Assembly: GCA_963971575.1 (NCBI GenBank)
Contig: OZ020616.1
Span: 36,684,306-36,748,305 of the forward strand
Length of the DNA: 64,000 nt
From: Liopterus haemorrhoidalis
Taxonomy: Eukaryota; Arthropoda; Insecta; Coleoptera; Dytiscidae
Reading direction: 5' to 3'
Under the pieces are notes generated by a model. It did not search any database. It saw nothing but the letters and a program-made list of their open reading frames with translations, and had not been told where the DNA came from. Numbering within the stretch: the stretch's first letter is position 1; each line of letters opens with the position of its first letter. Of this stretch, positions 11,111 to 21,401 are shown one piece after another. The position numbers and the translations under genes are program-made.

Positions 11111-11279
11111 TCTATCTATCAATAAGTGAGTTGTGAAAAAGAAAAGTGAATTTATAGTGAAAATATATCCCTTCTCCCGTAACATTACTTCTAAACACTA
11201 TTAATTTGTAAGACATAGGGTAGGGCTAAGGGGCTCCGCCATAGAAAATTATTCTAAAAAGAGCTCGCAAGTCAAAAAG

Positions 11280-11925
11280 GTTGGGAACCACTGCTTTAGA
11301 GGATCGGAGAACAGTTAATGCTGAATGGTATACAACAATTTGTCTGCCAGAAGTCATCGACAAAATCAGGAAAAACAACCAAAAACGTCGCATCATTCTT
11401 CATCATGACAATGCAAGCTCCCACACAGCACGTCAAACAATTGATTATTTGAAGTAAAAAACATGGAATTAATGTCACAATTCACCTGATTTATTTCCTA
11501 ACGACTTTTTTTTTTTTGTTCCCCAAAGTCACACATAACGTGAACAGCGTGAACAACAACAAAAAACGTTGCATCATTCTTCAGCATGACAATGCAAGCT
11601 CCCACATAGCACGTGAAACAATTGATTATTTGAAGGAAAATAATGTCGAATTAAGGTGAGACATTAATTCAATGTTTTTGATTGCCCGTATTTACCTGAT
11701 TTATCCCCTAACGACTTTTTTTGTTCCCCAATATCAATCAAAAAATGCATGGACAGCGATTTTCATCACCTCAAGAAGCTGCTGAATCCTTCGAAAACCA
11801 TGTTTTTAAGATACCAACTTCAGAGTGGAAAAAATGTTTCGAGAATTTGTTTGAACGCATGCAAAAGTGTATAAATCTTAAAAAAGAATATTTTGAAAAC
11901 AAATAAAACAGTTTGTTCCAAAAAA
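11280..11925 (+). pseudogene. mariner transposase C-terminal part, with duplicated catalytic block
   Basis: Coding pieces read NAEWYTTICLPEVIDKIRKN and RRIILHHDNASSHTARQTID (second catalytic Asp), then LSPND-like text, then GQRFSSPQEAAESFENH and SEWKKCFENLFERMQKC to a stop at 11906. This is the DD34D mariner order. The catalytic HHDNASSHTA block is present twice (near 11400 and 11585), so one copy is duplicated or two fragments are joined. Several frame breaks; dead. Confidence 0.8.
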
Positions 11926-12408
11926 AAAATTTTATTTCTTTTTATAAAAACTTAAAAGATAGCTCCGTATTACAAAAAAAAATAGTTGGACGTTTATCGA
12001 TCACCGTGAACACTAGTTACATTATATATAGTAAAACTGGAGCTCACGAACAATAGCTACTTGCAATTTTCCGGCCAAATAAAAGGCAATCACACTATTA
12101 CGTTTGAATCCCATTTGTAATTATTTCTTTTTAATAAGTAGTACGATAGGCTTCCGTAGGCTTGTAAACAACTTGATAGACTAACGCTTGTCAAAATATG
12201 AGCACGCTGTCATCAGCTGTTTAGCAGCTGCAGCAGCGTCAAGTTGGTAACACTTCGAGTGACCCTGTACTATATTGTTTAAATTTTTTTTATCATCGCC
12301 ATTTGGATAGGAATATTAGGAGTACTAAATTGTCTATTTAGTCGTAATTGTCACTCTGGTAATAACAGAGCGAGAAATGGTGTCGATATAACTTTGAACA
12401 AGTATATA
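11926..12408. other. Unassigned, probable mariner 3' flank
   Basis: No coding sequence. The stretch 12225-12275 (GGTAACACTTCGAGTGACCCTGTA) looks like a degenerate mariner or Tc1 terminus and may be the right end of the preceding element; this was not confirmed by a matching left end. Confidence 0.3.
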
Positions 12409-13281
12409 CAGGATGGGCCACGGGAACCTGACGTTTTTAAACGGGTAGTACTCTGCAGGTAGGGGGGGGGTAGAAGCAAGCGGTAGGTTCCATTCCAATC
12501 TTCAGTTCGTGCAGTTTAGTGTACATCATGGCTGAATGGGATATAAGCCATCGTGTGTTTGTGTATGACGCGTTTGTCAAAAACGGTGAATCAGTAATAG
12601 TGGCGCAAAGAGCTTGTCGAATTGAGTTTAATGTTGGGCGCCGTGGAAGAATTCCGAAACACAATTCTCAAATGGGTCAACGACTTTCAAACAAGCAGAT
12701 CTGCAATTGTATAATTGGTCCATATTTCGAGGAAGATGGCAACACAGTTACTGTGAACGCTGACCGTTACGTTCAGATGATCAATAACTTCTTGGTACCC
12801 GAATTACGCAGACTAAGGCCTGTCATTTCTTAAGAGAGAATTTGGTTCCAGCAAGATGGGGCTACCCCTCACACTGCAAGAGCATCGATGGAAGTTCTGC
12901 GCCAAATGTTTCAGGGGCGCCTAATTTCACGTTTTGGGGACCTGCCTTGGCCTCCGAGGTCACCAGATTTGACAGATTTGACAGATTTTCTTCCTCTGGG
13001 GTTATCTAAAGGCTCGTGTTTACGAGAACAAACCCAGAACATTGGATGAACTAAAGGATGCCATTCGTGCAGAAGTCCGGGCGATTGACGAAACTCTACT
13101 GGACCGCGTTCACCAAGAATTTATGAACAGACTTGAAACATGTTATGAGCAGAATGATCATCACATGACTGATATAATTTCTAAAAATTAAAATAGCATA
13201 TAATTTACTATTAATGTATGTTAATATTTTTTTTTTTTTTTTTTTTTGTCTTGAGAAATCATTGTTCCCATGGCCCACCTG
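12409..13281 (+). mobile_element. IS630/Tc1/mariner-superfamily element (DUF4817-type), TA TSD
   Basis: Termini CAGGATGGGCCACGGGAAC and, inverted, CAGGTGGGCCATGGGAAC, with TA on both sides (12407-12408, 13282-13283). 873 bp. It contains a deleted transposase gene described separately. Confidence 0.85.
12528..13190 (+). pseudogene. DUF4817-type DDE transposase, internally deleted
   Basis: Starts MAEWDISHRVFVYDAFVKNG, the N-terminal helix-turn-helix seen in insect DUF4817 transposases. It then jumps at about 12670 to the catalytic domain: IGPYFEEDGNTVTVNADRY, stop at 12831-12833, IWFQQDGATPHTARASM (catalytic Asp), RFGDLPWPPRSPDLTDLTDF. A duplicated TGACAGATT near 12968 shifts the frame and breaks the third catalytic region. 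About 100 codons in the middle are missing. Dead copy. Confidence 0.8.
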
Positions 13282-13347
13282 TATAAGACTTGCCTACTTT
13301 ACAGGGGCAAAAACAATAATTGTACAGATAATATATTTTATTAATTG

Positions 13348-13834
13348 TGTAACACGCTAGATCTAAAATTTTATATATTTACCGTCTCCTAGCAACGAAT
13401 GTTTTGTAATAATAATAGTTGTGATTCTGACAGTTAATTATTGTGTGTTTTGTATAGTTATATACTGAATTCTTATTGTTAAACTGTTAAAACTTTATAA
13501 CTGTTTATAATATATATAAATATATCATTATATATTCCAATTTATTAATTAACGGGCAATATAAATATAGTGCAATTCTATAACTGGCGCCCAACGTACT
13601 GTAACACGCTAGATCTAAAATTTTATATATTTACCGTCTCCTAGCAACGAATGTTTTGTAATAATAATAGTTGTGATTCTGACAGTTAATTATTGTGTGT
13701 TTTGTATAGTTATATACTGAATTCTTATTGTTAAACTGTTAAAACTTTATAACTGTTTATAATATATATAAATATATCATTATATATTCCAATTTATTAA
13801 TTAACGGGCAATATAAATATAGTGCAATTCTATA
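13348..13834 (+). mobile_element. LTR-PBS-LTR remnant of an LTR retrotransposon
   Basis: Two apparently identical 235-bp LTRs, 13348-13582 and 13600-13834, each starting TGTAACACGCTAG. They are separated only by AC plus TGGCGCCCAACGT and AC. TGGCGCCCAACG is the primer-binding-site type (tRNA-Lys-like) of several insect LTR elements. The flanks AATTG (13343-13347) and AATTG (13834-13838) look like a 5-bp TSD, so the exact LTR end is uncertain by one or two bases. No gag or pol is present. Confidence 0.85.
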
Positions 13835-13968
13835 ATTGTGAATATTTTATTTTTATTGTTATAATAAAAATAATATATCTAATTCACCTTTACACTAATT
13901 TGATATCAGTTAATACAAATATTGACACAACCATTTTATTTTAAGATAAGTATAGATTAAATATTATG
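13835..13968. other. AT-rich upstream region of LRR1
   Basis: No gene. Immediately upstream of the LRR1 promoter; the LTR remnant above sits about 130 bp from the TATA box. Confidence 0.5.
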
Positions 13969-14010
13969 TATAAATATAACCATTCAATTTGTTCCAGTAT
14001 CACTATCAAT
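13969..14010 (+). promoter_or_regulatory. Core promoter of LRR1
   Basis: TATAAATA at 13969-13976, then CCATTCAAT and an initiator-like CAGTATCAC around 13997-14006, about 30 bp downstream. The same order (TATA, CATTCAAT, AGTTTCAC) occurs before LRR2 exon 1 at 26478-26511. Confidence 0.6.
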
Positions 14011-14103
14011 ATTGCTAAATTAATCAGTGAAATCATTTAGAATACTTCCAGCGATAATTATTTCCTATTTTTTTGTTTTGCTAATTTATATATTTAAGAC
14101 AAT

Positions 14104-14106
14104 ATG
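14104..14106 (+). CDS. LRR1 exon 1: start codon only
   Basis: ATG directly followed by the donor GTAAGT, so exon 1 codes only for Met and the rest of the exon (from about 14000) is 5' UTR. Exon 2 opens in phase 0 at 18961. LRR2 (26629) and LRR3 (45174) have the same arrangement, which supports the call. Confidence 0.75.
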
Positions 14107-14938
14107 GTAAGTTAATTTACTATATATATATAGAGTTAGGAGCAAAAATGGATACATAATAAATACATAAATTGTGATTAATTTAATATATTTCATTTAT
14201 TAAAGAATATTTAAAAATAATTATTTTATATTATGACTTTTTAAGTAACACGTACAGTATTATAAAAAGAAAACAAAAATCCTCTATAAAATAAAATAAA
14301 AAAAGAAAAACTTTCTAAAACCCAGTTATCCACTTTTACACGTATTGGTTTCTAGTTAATTTTATATTATTTTTATAAAATTTAATATTGTGGCCAAAGT
14401 TCTATAATTTTATTTAGACTCTTTAATCGGTTTGTGATGCTTTCCAATTATTTAAAATATTTTCAAATTCTTTTAATTCGTTCAAACCCCTTGGTGCAAC
14501 TTATACAGCTTTCTTTTTGTTGTGGCTCACAAATTTTCAGTTGTATTTAGATCTGAGCTGTGTGTAGGCTATTGTAAAATTACCACGTGTCATACGGAAT
14601 GTAAATTCAGTTAAAATAACAATATTTGCGTCAACTGATTAACTGACTGACCAAGACCAACTCTATCAAAAAATATATTTGCAAAATTCGACAACTTTAA
14701 CTGTATTATCTAATTTTAATCCGGTTTCCTTTACAAACTAACAATAATTTAACATATGCTTTCAACCTATTTATTACGTTGCCTAGCAATGGTCGGCCAT
14801 TGCTGCTTGAACCTGTTATGTAATGAGCTCTACCTATTACGTAATGAGCTTATTACGGAATAGGTCAGCGGTGTGTAATAAACAGGAATGGACTACTAGG
14901 AATGTAGCACTGACACGCCTGTAATGAACGTATATCTA
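14107..14938 (+). other. LRR1 intron, 5' part
   Basis: AT-rich, no gene seen. 14815-14870 holds short direct and inverted repeats of TATTACGTAATGAGCT. The rest of the intron (to 18960) is the nested Tc1 element. Confidence 0.5.
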
Positions 14939-15281
14939 CAGCCTTGGACAAATGTATGGAACACCATTTCTGTTATAATATAACACCTAAATTTATGTAC
15001 ATTGTAACTTGTATATATTTAACAAAATGTTTTTAAAATATCATTGACATATTCTAAAAGACGTATATCTAATCAGAAAACCGAATATGTAAACAGAGTT
15101 ATGATAAATCTTGAAATGCATATAGATGAATACATATAAATAAATATAGGCTCAGATATGTTACGTTTTGTTTACATAAAAATAAACAACTAGGGCTTGG
15201 ATCATTCTTAAACATGCGATTGAAGTGAACACTGTCTTTTTCATGTTTTATTGAGTTCAAGTGATTATTTTTAATTATATT

Positions 15282-16425
15282 ATGGCTAAAAAACGTGTGG
15301 CAGAAAGGATTGTATTGCTCCATTCACAAGGATAGTCGCATGTGATAATTTCAAAAAAAAATGGAGTGTTCAAGAAAAGCCGTGTAAATTACCATCAAAA
15401 GGATCCAAGAGTCTGATACTTATGAAAACAGACCAAAAACCAGAAGAAAACGTGCAACCACTTCCAGAGATGATCGTTTTATAAAGAAAAGCGCTCTTCG
15501 TAAACACTCAATATCGTCAAAAGAGCTGGCTGGTGATCTGTTGGAGCATAGAGAAGTTAAAGTTTCTTCTAGAACAATTAGAAGACGTCTAGTAGAATCT
15601 AATTAGCATGGAAGAAGAGCTCGCCAAAAACAACTGTTGACCGAGCGACACAAAAAACTTCGCCCTGAGTGTGCCAAAAGACATTTAAATTGGACACCTG
15701 ATGAATGAGCAAAAATCATTTGATCTTATGAGTCCTATATAGAAGTAAGCATTGTAAAGGTTTAATGTTCTTACGAATTTAGCAGAAAAATAAATTTCTA
15801 AGCAATTATTGCACAAACAATATAAAATTTAATAACAAATAAATTTATGAAATTAAGGTTGTTTTTTTCTTTTGTGGATCAGCTTTTTGGACAACTTGGA
15901 GCCAGCTTTGTAAGACTTAGGCTGGGTGAAACTTTTCATCCTGACAGCATCATCCCTACGGTCAAATTTGGTGGTGGTAGCATCATGATCTGAAGGTACA
16001 TGTCCGCCAGTGGCGGAGGTGAAATCTTTTTGTGCGAGGGACGCATTATTCTTATATTACCATGCTTAATGAAGTTTTGGAGCCATCAATATTAAAATTA
16101 TTTGATGAAGACAATCCAGAATATGTTTTTCAACAAAATAATGCCCCCCTGTCACAAAGCCACAGTAACAAATGAATGGTTTTCCAAAATCAATGTGCCA
16201 CTTTTTGCATGGTCCCACAGTCACCAGATTTATCGCAAATTAAAAATTGATGTTCGATTCTAATAAACAAGGTGTCTCTTTACAAATGCAAATGAAAAGA
16301 AGAATTGAAAAAAATCATTGTGGACAATCGGCTCAATGTACAATCCGATGTACGTAAAAAACTTGTGGACAGTATGCCTAAAAGGGTACGTGCGGTAATT
16401 AATGCCTCATTTTCATGGTAGTGTC
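15282..16425 (+). pseudogene. Tc1-like transposase, broken
   Basis: ATG at 15282 gives MAKKRVAERIVLLHSQG, then a stop. Later frames give a Lys/Arg-rich linker, LFGQLGASF, VKFGGGSIM (expected W-G-C replaced by a stop), FQQ-N-NAP region with the second Asp changed, and SPDLSQI. It ends KKLVDSMPKRVRAVINA. About 150 bp near 15740-15885 do not fit and may be an insertion. Dead. Confidence 0.8.
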
Positions 16426-17243
16426 AAAGGCGTGACAGGGGTGAGAGGCGTGGTGTTATATTTACAAGTTCGAATTTCATGGTGGGGTTGGAGGCGTGAT
16501 AAGGGCGCGTTTTCGGTTTTGACATTTGTATATAACCCAAATTTAACCTAAAATTTTATACAAGTGTTTGGAGTAAACGGTTATTCAATTTCATTAAATA
16601 TGTCGTCAAATCGAAGGAGACGTCTAGCTATTTTTTATGCATATTTAGACTTAACGCGATGTGAAGAAAAGCAATGGTGGGTACGCCCCATATATAAAAA
16701 CAGACGGCAACAGGCTGATTATTTTAACTTGTTGCAAGAAATGAGACACAAAGTACACAGACAGTTACTTCAATTACAAGAAAAGAATTTAATACACAAT
16801 CTTTTTTACTGAAATAAATTTGACATCACAGTTTAGAATGAAGATTCTGTTGGCCCCTACTTGGGGGTCTATTATTAGTATACCCACTGCATGACATTTC
16901 TGCAGACCAGATATTTGAAACTGAATCCATAATAATAAACTTTATGACTGCCGACAACATTGTAAAAGTCGCTATTTCGCTACATCAATTTACGTTTTTT
17001 AAATTTTTTTTTAAGGAAATTAATATAAGTTTCTCGCTAAAGATCTCACCATTCCGAAAAAATATATCTGTTTCTATGGTTTCGACGGTGCGGCCGGCGC
17101 TAGAGTTGAAATTTCTGAACTTGCGACACCGCGCTTGTAACACCGCGCCTACGATACCATGGTACGGGTTTTTTCAAAATAAAGCGATCCTATTGGTTGA
17201 ATTTTTTGTTCCACACTTCCAACACCCGCATGAAAATGAGGCA
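16403..17243 (+). mobile_element. PIF/Harbinger-type element nested in Tc1 element
   Basis: Ends TGCCTCATTTTCATG and CATGAAAATGAGGCA, with TAA on both sides (16400-16402, 17244-17246), the TWA target typical of Harbinger. It contains 16600-16812, MSSNRRRRLAIFYAYLDL then EKQWWVRPIYKNRRQQADYF and LLQEMRHK, the N-terminus of a Harbinger transposase, ended by a stop. 841 bp; no catalytic domain. Confidence 0.8.
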
Positions 17244-17252
17244 TAATGCCTC

Positions 17253-17590
17253 ATGGACAATTCAAGTTCTGATGAATTTGATGAGGATGTTGTAATTGCA
17301 GTATGTTTATTACATTGGAGAACTATCAGAGATAAAAGTGACCCATTCCGCATTTATAGCGAATTAGAATTTATTCAACAATACCGGTTAAGCAAATGAA
17401 AATGCATGCAATTATGCTGTCTAATTGGAGGTGATTTAGAACCCATGACCCAAAGAAGTAAATCTATTTCGGCATAGCTTCAAATTTTAATTGCTTTGAG
17501 ATTTCTGGAAACAGGGCTTTTCAAATGCTAGTTGGTGATGATGTGCATGTACATAAAAGTACAGTTTGCAAAATTGTTAAAAAATAATAC
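17253..17590 (+). pseudogene. Second Harbinger-like transposase N-terminus
   Basis: From ATG 17253: MDNSSSDEFDEDVVIAV, then F-I-Q-Q-Y-R-L-S-K, a stop, CMQLCCLIGGDLEP-type text, a stop, and LQILIALRFLETGAFQMLVG ending VHKSTVCKIVKK. The ALRF...TG...V...VHKSTV block is the conserved start of Harbinger transposases. It is distinct from the one at 16600, so two insertions are involved. The right end of this second element was not found. Confidence 0.65.
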
Positions 17591-17970
17591 ATCGAATTGC
17601 TCTGTTGAGACCGCAGTTTATTTCATATGACGGAAAATAATGAGGAAATTTTGAAAATAAAAAAAAATGTCTTTTGCAAATTTTCCATGTGAAATTTTTA
17701 CAAATTTTTTCTGCCTTTTTTTAACAATCTATTTTTAAACTAATTGTTAAAATTATATAGTTTTGTAAATTATTTTTGACACTGACATTGACTATTGTCA
17801 TTTGTGAACAATTGCATAGATAAAGAAGGAAATAGATGCGAAACTACCGTTATATTTTTTTTAAACCAAATTAGCGCTGTAGTTGTTGGGTTATGGAACT
17901 AAAATTGGTAGGAGAGGAAAGGGTTGGATTTTCGCGGGTATTTTAAATGCTTCAGTGGATATAGTTATAA

Positions 17971-18111
17971 GCATAATTAAATGTTATTATTAAATGAAAC
18001 AATTGTTATGATTAATTTTGTCTATTTTTAATATTGTTAACGACAACAATATTAAAAATAGACAAAATAAATCATAACAATTGTATCATTTAATAATAAC
18101 ACTTAATTATG
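17971..18111. repeat. Long near-perfect inverted repeat (hairpin, about 68-bp arms)
   Basis: Left arm 17971-18038, loop AACGAC, right arm 18045-18111, pairing with only a few mismatches or gaps. Probably a fold-back MITE. Confidence 0.75.
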
Positions 18112-18221
18112 TTTACAATTAAGAACAAGCAGTTAGGAATTATACAGAAACAGAAAAACAATAACTAGCAGAAATAATTATTTATTAAGTAGACTAACAT
18201 ATAACATAATATTTACTAATA

Positions 18222-18389
18222 CTTAATATTTATGGACACTTCCATGGACAAGCCATCCAATTTTGGATTTCCAATGTTCCTCATCCACGTTTTATACAAT
18301 TCCGGAGCCACACGTGTCTTCGGGTTTGGATAGCGATATCTTGTAGGTTCACTACTATCACACCCCAAAACAAAGCATTTAACACCCAT
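18222..18389 (-). pseudogene. THAP-like zinc-finger fragment
   Basis: Minus strand from ATG 18389: MGVKCFVLGCDSSEPTRYRY, then PNPKTRVAPELYKTWMRNIG and NPKLDGLS. C-x4-C, a Pro, and W-x-x-x-I-G match the first half of a THAP domain as found in P-element-type transposases and THAP proteins. The later C-x2-H pair is absent. Flanking copies of GTTGGGTTATGGAAC at about 17888 and 18539 may mark the ends of the unit. Confidence 0.45.
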
Positions 18390-18960
18390 TTTCCGAATTA
18401 AACAATGAAATTACAAAATTACAGAAAATGATTTTGACACTAATTACAGATTTTGACGCTAATGACAGAAGCCGTAACAGGCAACATCCTGTCATGCACG
18501 AAGCTATAGCGACTGGCAGCGACTGGGGCGCTATTTGTGTTGGGTTATGGAACGTAATATGGTTTTCGTTTTGCCATTAGAGTTTCACCCCCCTGAACAA
18601 TTGATCACATAAATGACAAGAGATTTTGTAAATAATTTGGCCGTGTGAATTGAAATGCATACATATCGCTACAATAGTTATTGGATACAGTAAACATGTC
18701 AGATGAGTATCGAGAAACCGTCAAAAAGTTATCGACTCGATAAGGTTTATTGTATCGATAACTATTGAGGCGATATCGTGTCAATAAAAAAATGTTCCAG
18801 AAACCGGCCCTAAAAGCTGTATATTTTATTTACCATTTTTCCTGTAATAATCCTAAAATTCAATAAAACGTAGGGTGCTCCATACATTTGCCCAAGGCTG
18901 TATATAGTCGTGGAAAAAATTGTTTTTTTTTACAGTATGTAATTTTTATTTTCTTTCCAG

Positions 18961-20763
18961 AATTTTGAACATAGTATTTTAGCACCACTATTAAGTATTC
19001 TACTTACATACAGTATCTACAACATAACAGAAGCCCACAGATGCTCGAGTGGATATGATTACGATTCCTATGAGGATTACTATCTTGACTATGTTCTTGA
19101 ATTCTCCTTCGGTGAACCAACAGAGATAATATGTAAAAATGTAACTTTAACGAATGAAACTGTCCTTACAACTGATACTTCCGATGAATACATAAGCAGT
19201 TTAAAATTCCTGGATAGCAATATATCTGTTATTCCTGCAGGACCTTTACATGCCTACAAAAATCTAGCAGAAATTGACTTTAGCAACTGCAGCGTAAAAG
19301 TCATAGAACCAGATTGTTTTAGTGGTCTTCAAAGTCTTGAAAAAATATACCTACAAGAAAACAATATTACTGAAATTCAACATGGAACGATAAATGATTT
19401 AATAAGTTTATCGATATTAAATTTGTCCAATAATAATATTGAAAGAATTTCTGCAAATATTTTTGAAAACTTAACGGTTCTTGCTACATTAAATTTATCT
19501 AGAAATGATATAAAATCTCTTCATGAAAATATGTTTTTACAATCACGTTTAGTAATTTTGGATTTATCTTTTAACTATATTTCTGAATTGAAAAATGACA
19601 CATTTAAAAACGATTTAGGATATATCCAACACCTTATATTGAATAACAACAATCTAACAGAATTACCAAAGGGTTACTTTCAATCGACTGCGGTGTTGAA
19701 CAGACTTGATTTAAGTCACAACTCTATTGAAAATGTCGACTTTAATATGTTACATAGTATTGTTATATTGAATAACAATAAAATAAAAATATTGACACAA
19801 TTTGGTCTATATCTGGTCGAGGTTGATTTAAGATATAATTTTATTAAAACTATACCAGCGAACATCTCTCGTAATGCTACAAATCTTCACCAACTTGAAC
19901 TGGGCCATAACGTTATAGAAAGTATTCACGTAGACAGTTTGCTAGGATTATATAAACTTCAAGTTCTAGGACTCAACCATAACAACATACATGAGATACC
20001 TGTTGGTTTGTTCAGAGAATTAAATAGTTTGCATCACTTATCAATCGCTTACAATCACATAGAACATTTAAAGTATGGTACCTTTGAAGGACTAAAGTAT
20101 CTAGCAACACTTGACTTAAAGTACAATAAATTAAGTCATTTTGAAGTAGATGTAATGTATCCTTTGGAACGTCTCAAACACCTTAATCTCAATAATAACT
20201 TCATAACTTCATTTGATGTTGGAAAAATGATGGGGCACTTTACATTTTTTAGTTCTTTGTCAATAGATGGCAATAAATTCACATGCGAATGGTTGAGTAA
20301 AAATATTAAAATACTGAAGAATTACAAATTTTTAGTTTTAAATGGAACTTCTTTTAAAACGAGTAATGTTAATGGTATAAGTTGTGATGATACCAACCAT
20401 TTTTTAACTACCAAATCTTCTGTTGAATCTAAACCAATAACCTCCACTGAAAGTTCAACTATGGTACAAACATCAGAAGAAACCACAACGTCAAAACGAT
20501 CTTCAACTGAAGGTGTACCTATTCAGCGACCAAAAACAGAATATCAGCAACCAACTAGTAATTTGAACGAAACTGCACAGTTATTATATGAATTACGCGC
20601 ATTGTTGATATTTGTAACTATACTTATAACATTAATAATATTGATGCAAATGGGAAAATATTATAAAAAGTTTTTGTACATTAAACAAAGCAGACTAGGG
20701 CTTCAAGGAAATACCAATTCAACATCTTGTACTCTTGAATTGTTACATAATGATAATGATTAA
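18961..20763 (+). CDS. LRR1: leucine-rich-repeat single-pass membrane protein, exon 2
   Basis: Acceptor TTTCCAG ends at 18960. With the Met of exon 1 the product is 601 aa. Residues 2-30 form a signal peptide (LAPLLSILLTYSIY). After a Tyr/Asp-rich stretch and one Cys (EIICKN), about 15 LRRs of 23-25 residues follow (pattern LxxLxLSxNxIxxI), then NKFTCEWLSKNIK...GISCDD, a two-Cys C-terminal cap. Next is a Thr/Ser stalk of about 70 residues, one membrane helix (LLIFVTILITLIIL), and a tail of about 40 residues ending STSCTLELLHNDND. It is therefore a type I cell-surface protein. LRR ectodomains bind proteins or microbial ligands; the ligand here is unknown. It is 3' adjacent to its Tc1-filled intron and is the closest paralogue of LRR2. 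The open frame has no ATG near the 5' end of exon 2, which supports the separate start exon. Confidence 0.88.
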   Translation, partial: NFEHSILAPLLSILLTYSIYNITEAHRCSSGYDYDSYEDYYLDYVLEFSFGEPTEIICKNVTLTNETVLTTDTSDEYISSLKFLDSNISVIPAGPLHAYKNLAEIDFSNCSVKVIEPDCFSGLQSLEKIYLQENNITEIQHGTINDLISLSILNLSNNNIERISANIFENLTVLATLNLSRNDIKSLHENMFLQSRLVILDLSFNYISELKNDTFKNDLGYIQHLILNNNNLTELPKGYFQSTAVLNRLDLSHNSIENVDFNMLHSIVILNNNKIKILTQFGLYLVEVDLRYNFIKTIPANISRNATNLHQLELGHNVIESIHVDSLLGLYKLQVLGLNHNNIHEIPVGLFRELNSLHHLSIAYNHIEHLKYGTFEGLKYLATLDLKYNKLSHFEVDVMYPLERLKHLNLNNNFITSFDVGKMMGHFTFFSSLSIDGNKFTCEWLSKNIKILKNYKFLVLNGTSFKTSNVNGISCDDTNHFLTTKSSVESKPITSTESSTMVQTSEETTTSKRSSTEGVPIQRPKTEYQQPTSNLNETAQLLYELRALLIFVTILITLIILMQMGKYYKKFLYIKQSRLGLQGNTNSTSCTLELLHNDND

Positions 20764-21401
20764 ATTATTTGAATATAATTTATTGTTTTAACATATTCCT
20801 GTGATATCCTTTTGCAATCAGTTTTTAGGTTTTTGTAAGTATGACCATCAAACGACCCTTATAACGTCACTCATTTGTCTGTTTGATTTTACGGTAGAAA
20901 CTGTAGTCAAATGGCTGAACATAGAAAGTTGAAATTTGGCATGTTTGTACAAGTCTTTGAGCGACATATATTAAAACTATAGGGAGTTAAAAAACACACC
21001 ACGAGATACGAGATAAATATAAACAAATATGTATTTAATGAAAAAATAAATATTTTTTTATTTTTATTTTTTTTTTAAATCTTAAATTTTCCCCAAAAAT
21101 GTATCAAAAAACTTTTGTCCCTCTACCTTATTCCTTCTCCTTGCCTTATTTCTCAATAATGTACATTAATGGGAACCGGAAAAGTTCAACAAGAATTTTT
21201 GATCAATTTTAAATTAATAATTATTATTAAATTTATTGTGTGGTATCAGAAGAAAGCTCTTAAGACGTAGATCAGGCATGTGCAACCTACGGCTCGCAGG
21301 TCTGATCCGGCCCATTGCCTCATTTTATCTGGCCCTATCCAAAATCCCATTGAATCTGGCCCACGAGTTTATCTTTGTTTTTAGAGATCAAATGCGGTTA
21401 A
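20764..21401 (+). repeat. LRR1 3' flank with repeat A, shared with LRR2
   Basis: From the stop codon on, this matches 37867-38575 downstream of LRR2: TGATATCCTTTTGCA, TTTTTAGG, GTAAGTATGACCATCAAACG, GTTGAAATTTGGCATG, GGGAACCGGAA, TCAGGCATGTGCAACCT and GAATCTGGCCCACGAG. The duplication unit therefore extended at least 640 bp beyond the gene. No AATAAA lies close to the stop. Confidence 0.75.

Larger units (their letters stand above)
14939..18900 (+). mobile_element. Tc1-like element carrying nested insertions, TA TSD
   Basis: Left end CAGCCTTGGACAAATGTATG; right end is its reverse complement with single changes (CAGCCTTGGGCAAATGTATG). TA flanks at 14937-14938 and 18901-18902. The transposase gene runs from 15282 to about 16400, where a Harbinger element interrupts its last codons. 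About 2.4 kb of inserted material separates it from its own 3' end. The right terminus lies only 60 bp before the LRR1 splice acceptor. Confidence 0.85.

Noticed and set aside
10487..11136. Ser/Pro/Leu-rich frames
   Set aside because: Antisense reading of the purine-rich LINE-A 3' region.
13348..13834. Plain tandem duplication of 252 bp
   Set aside because: The PBS-type TGGCGCCCAACGT between the copies and the AATTG flanks fit LTRs better.
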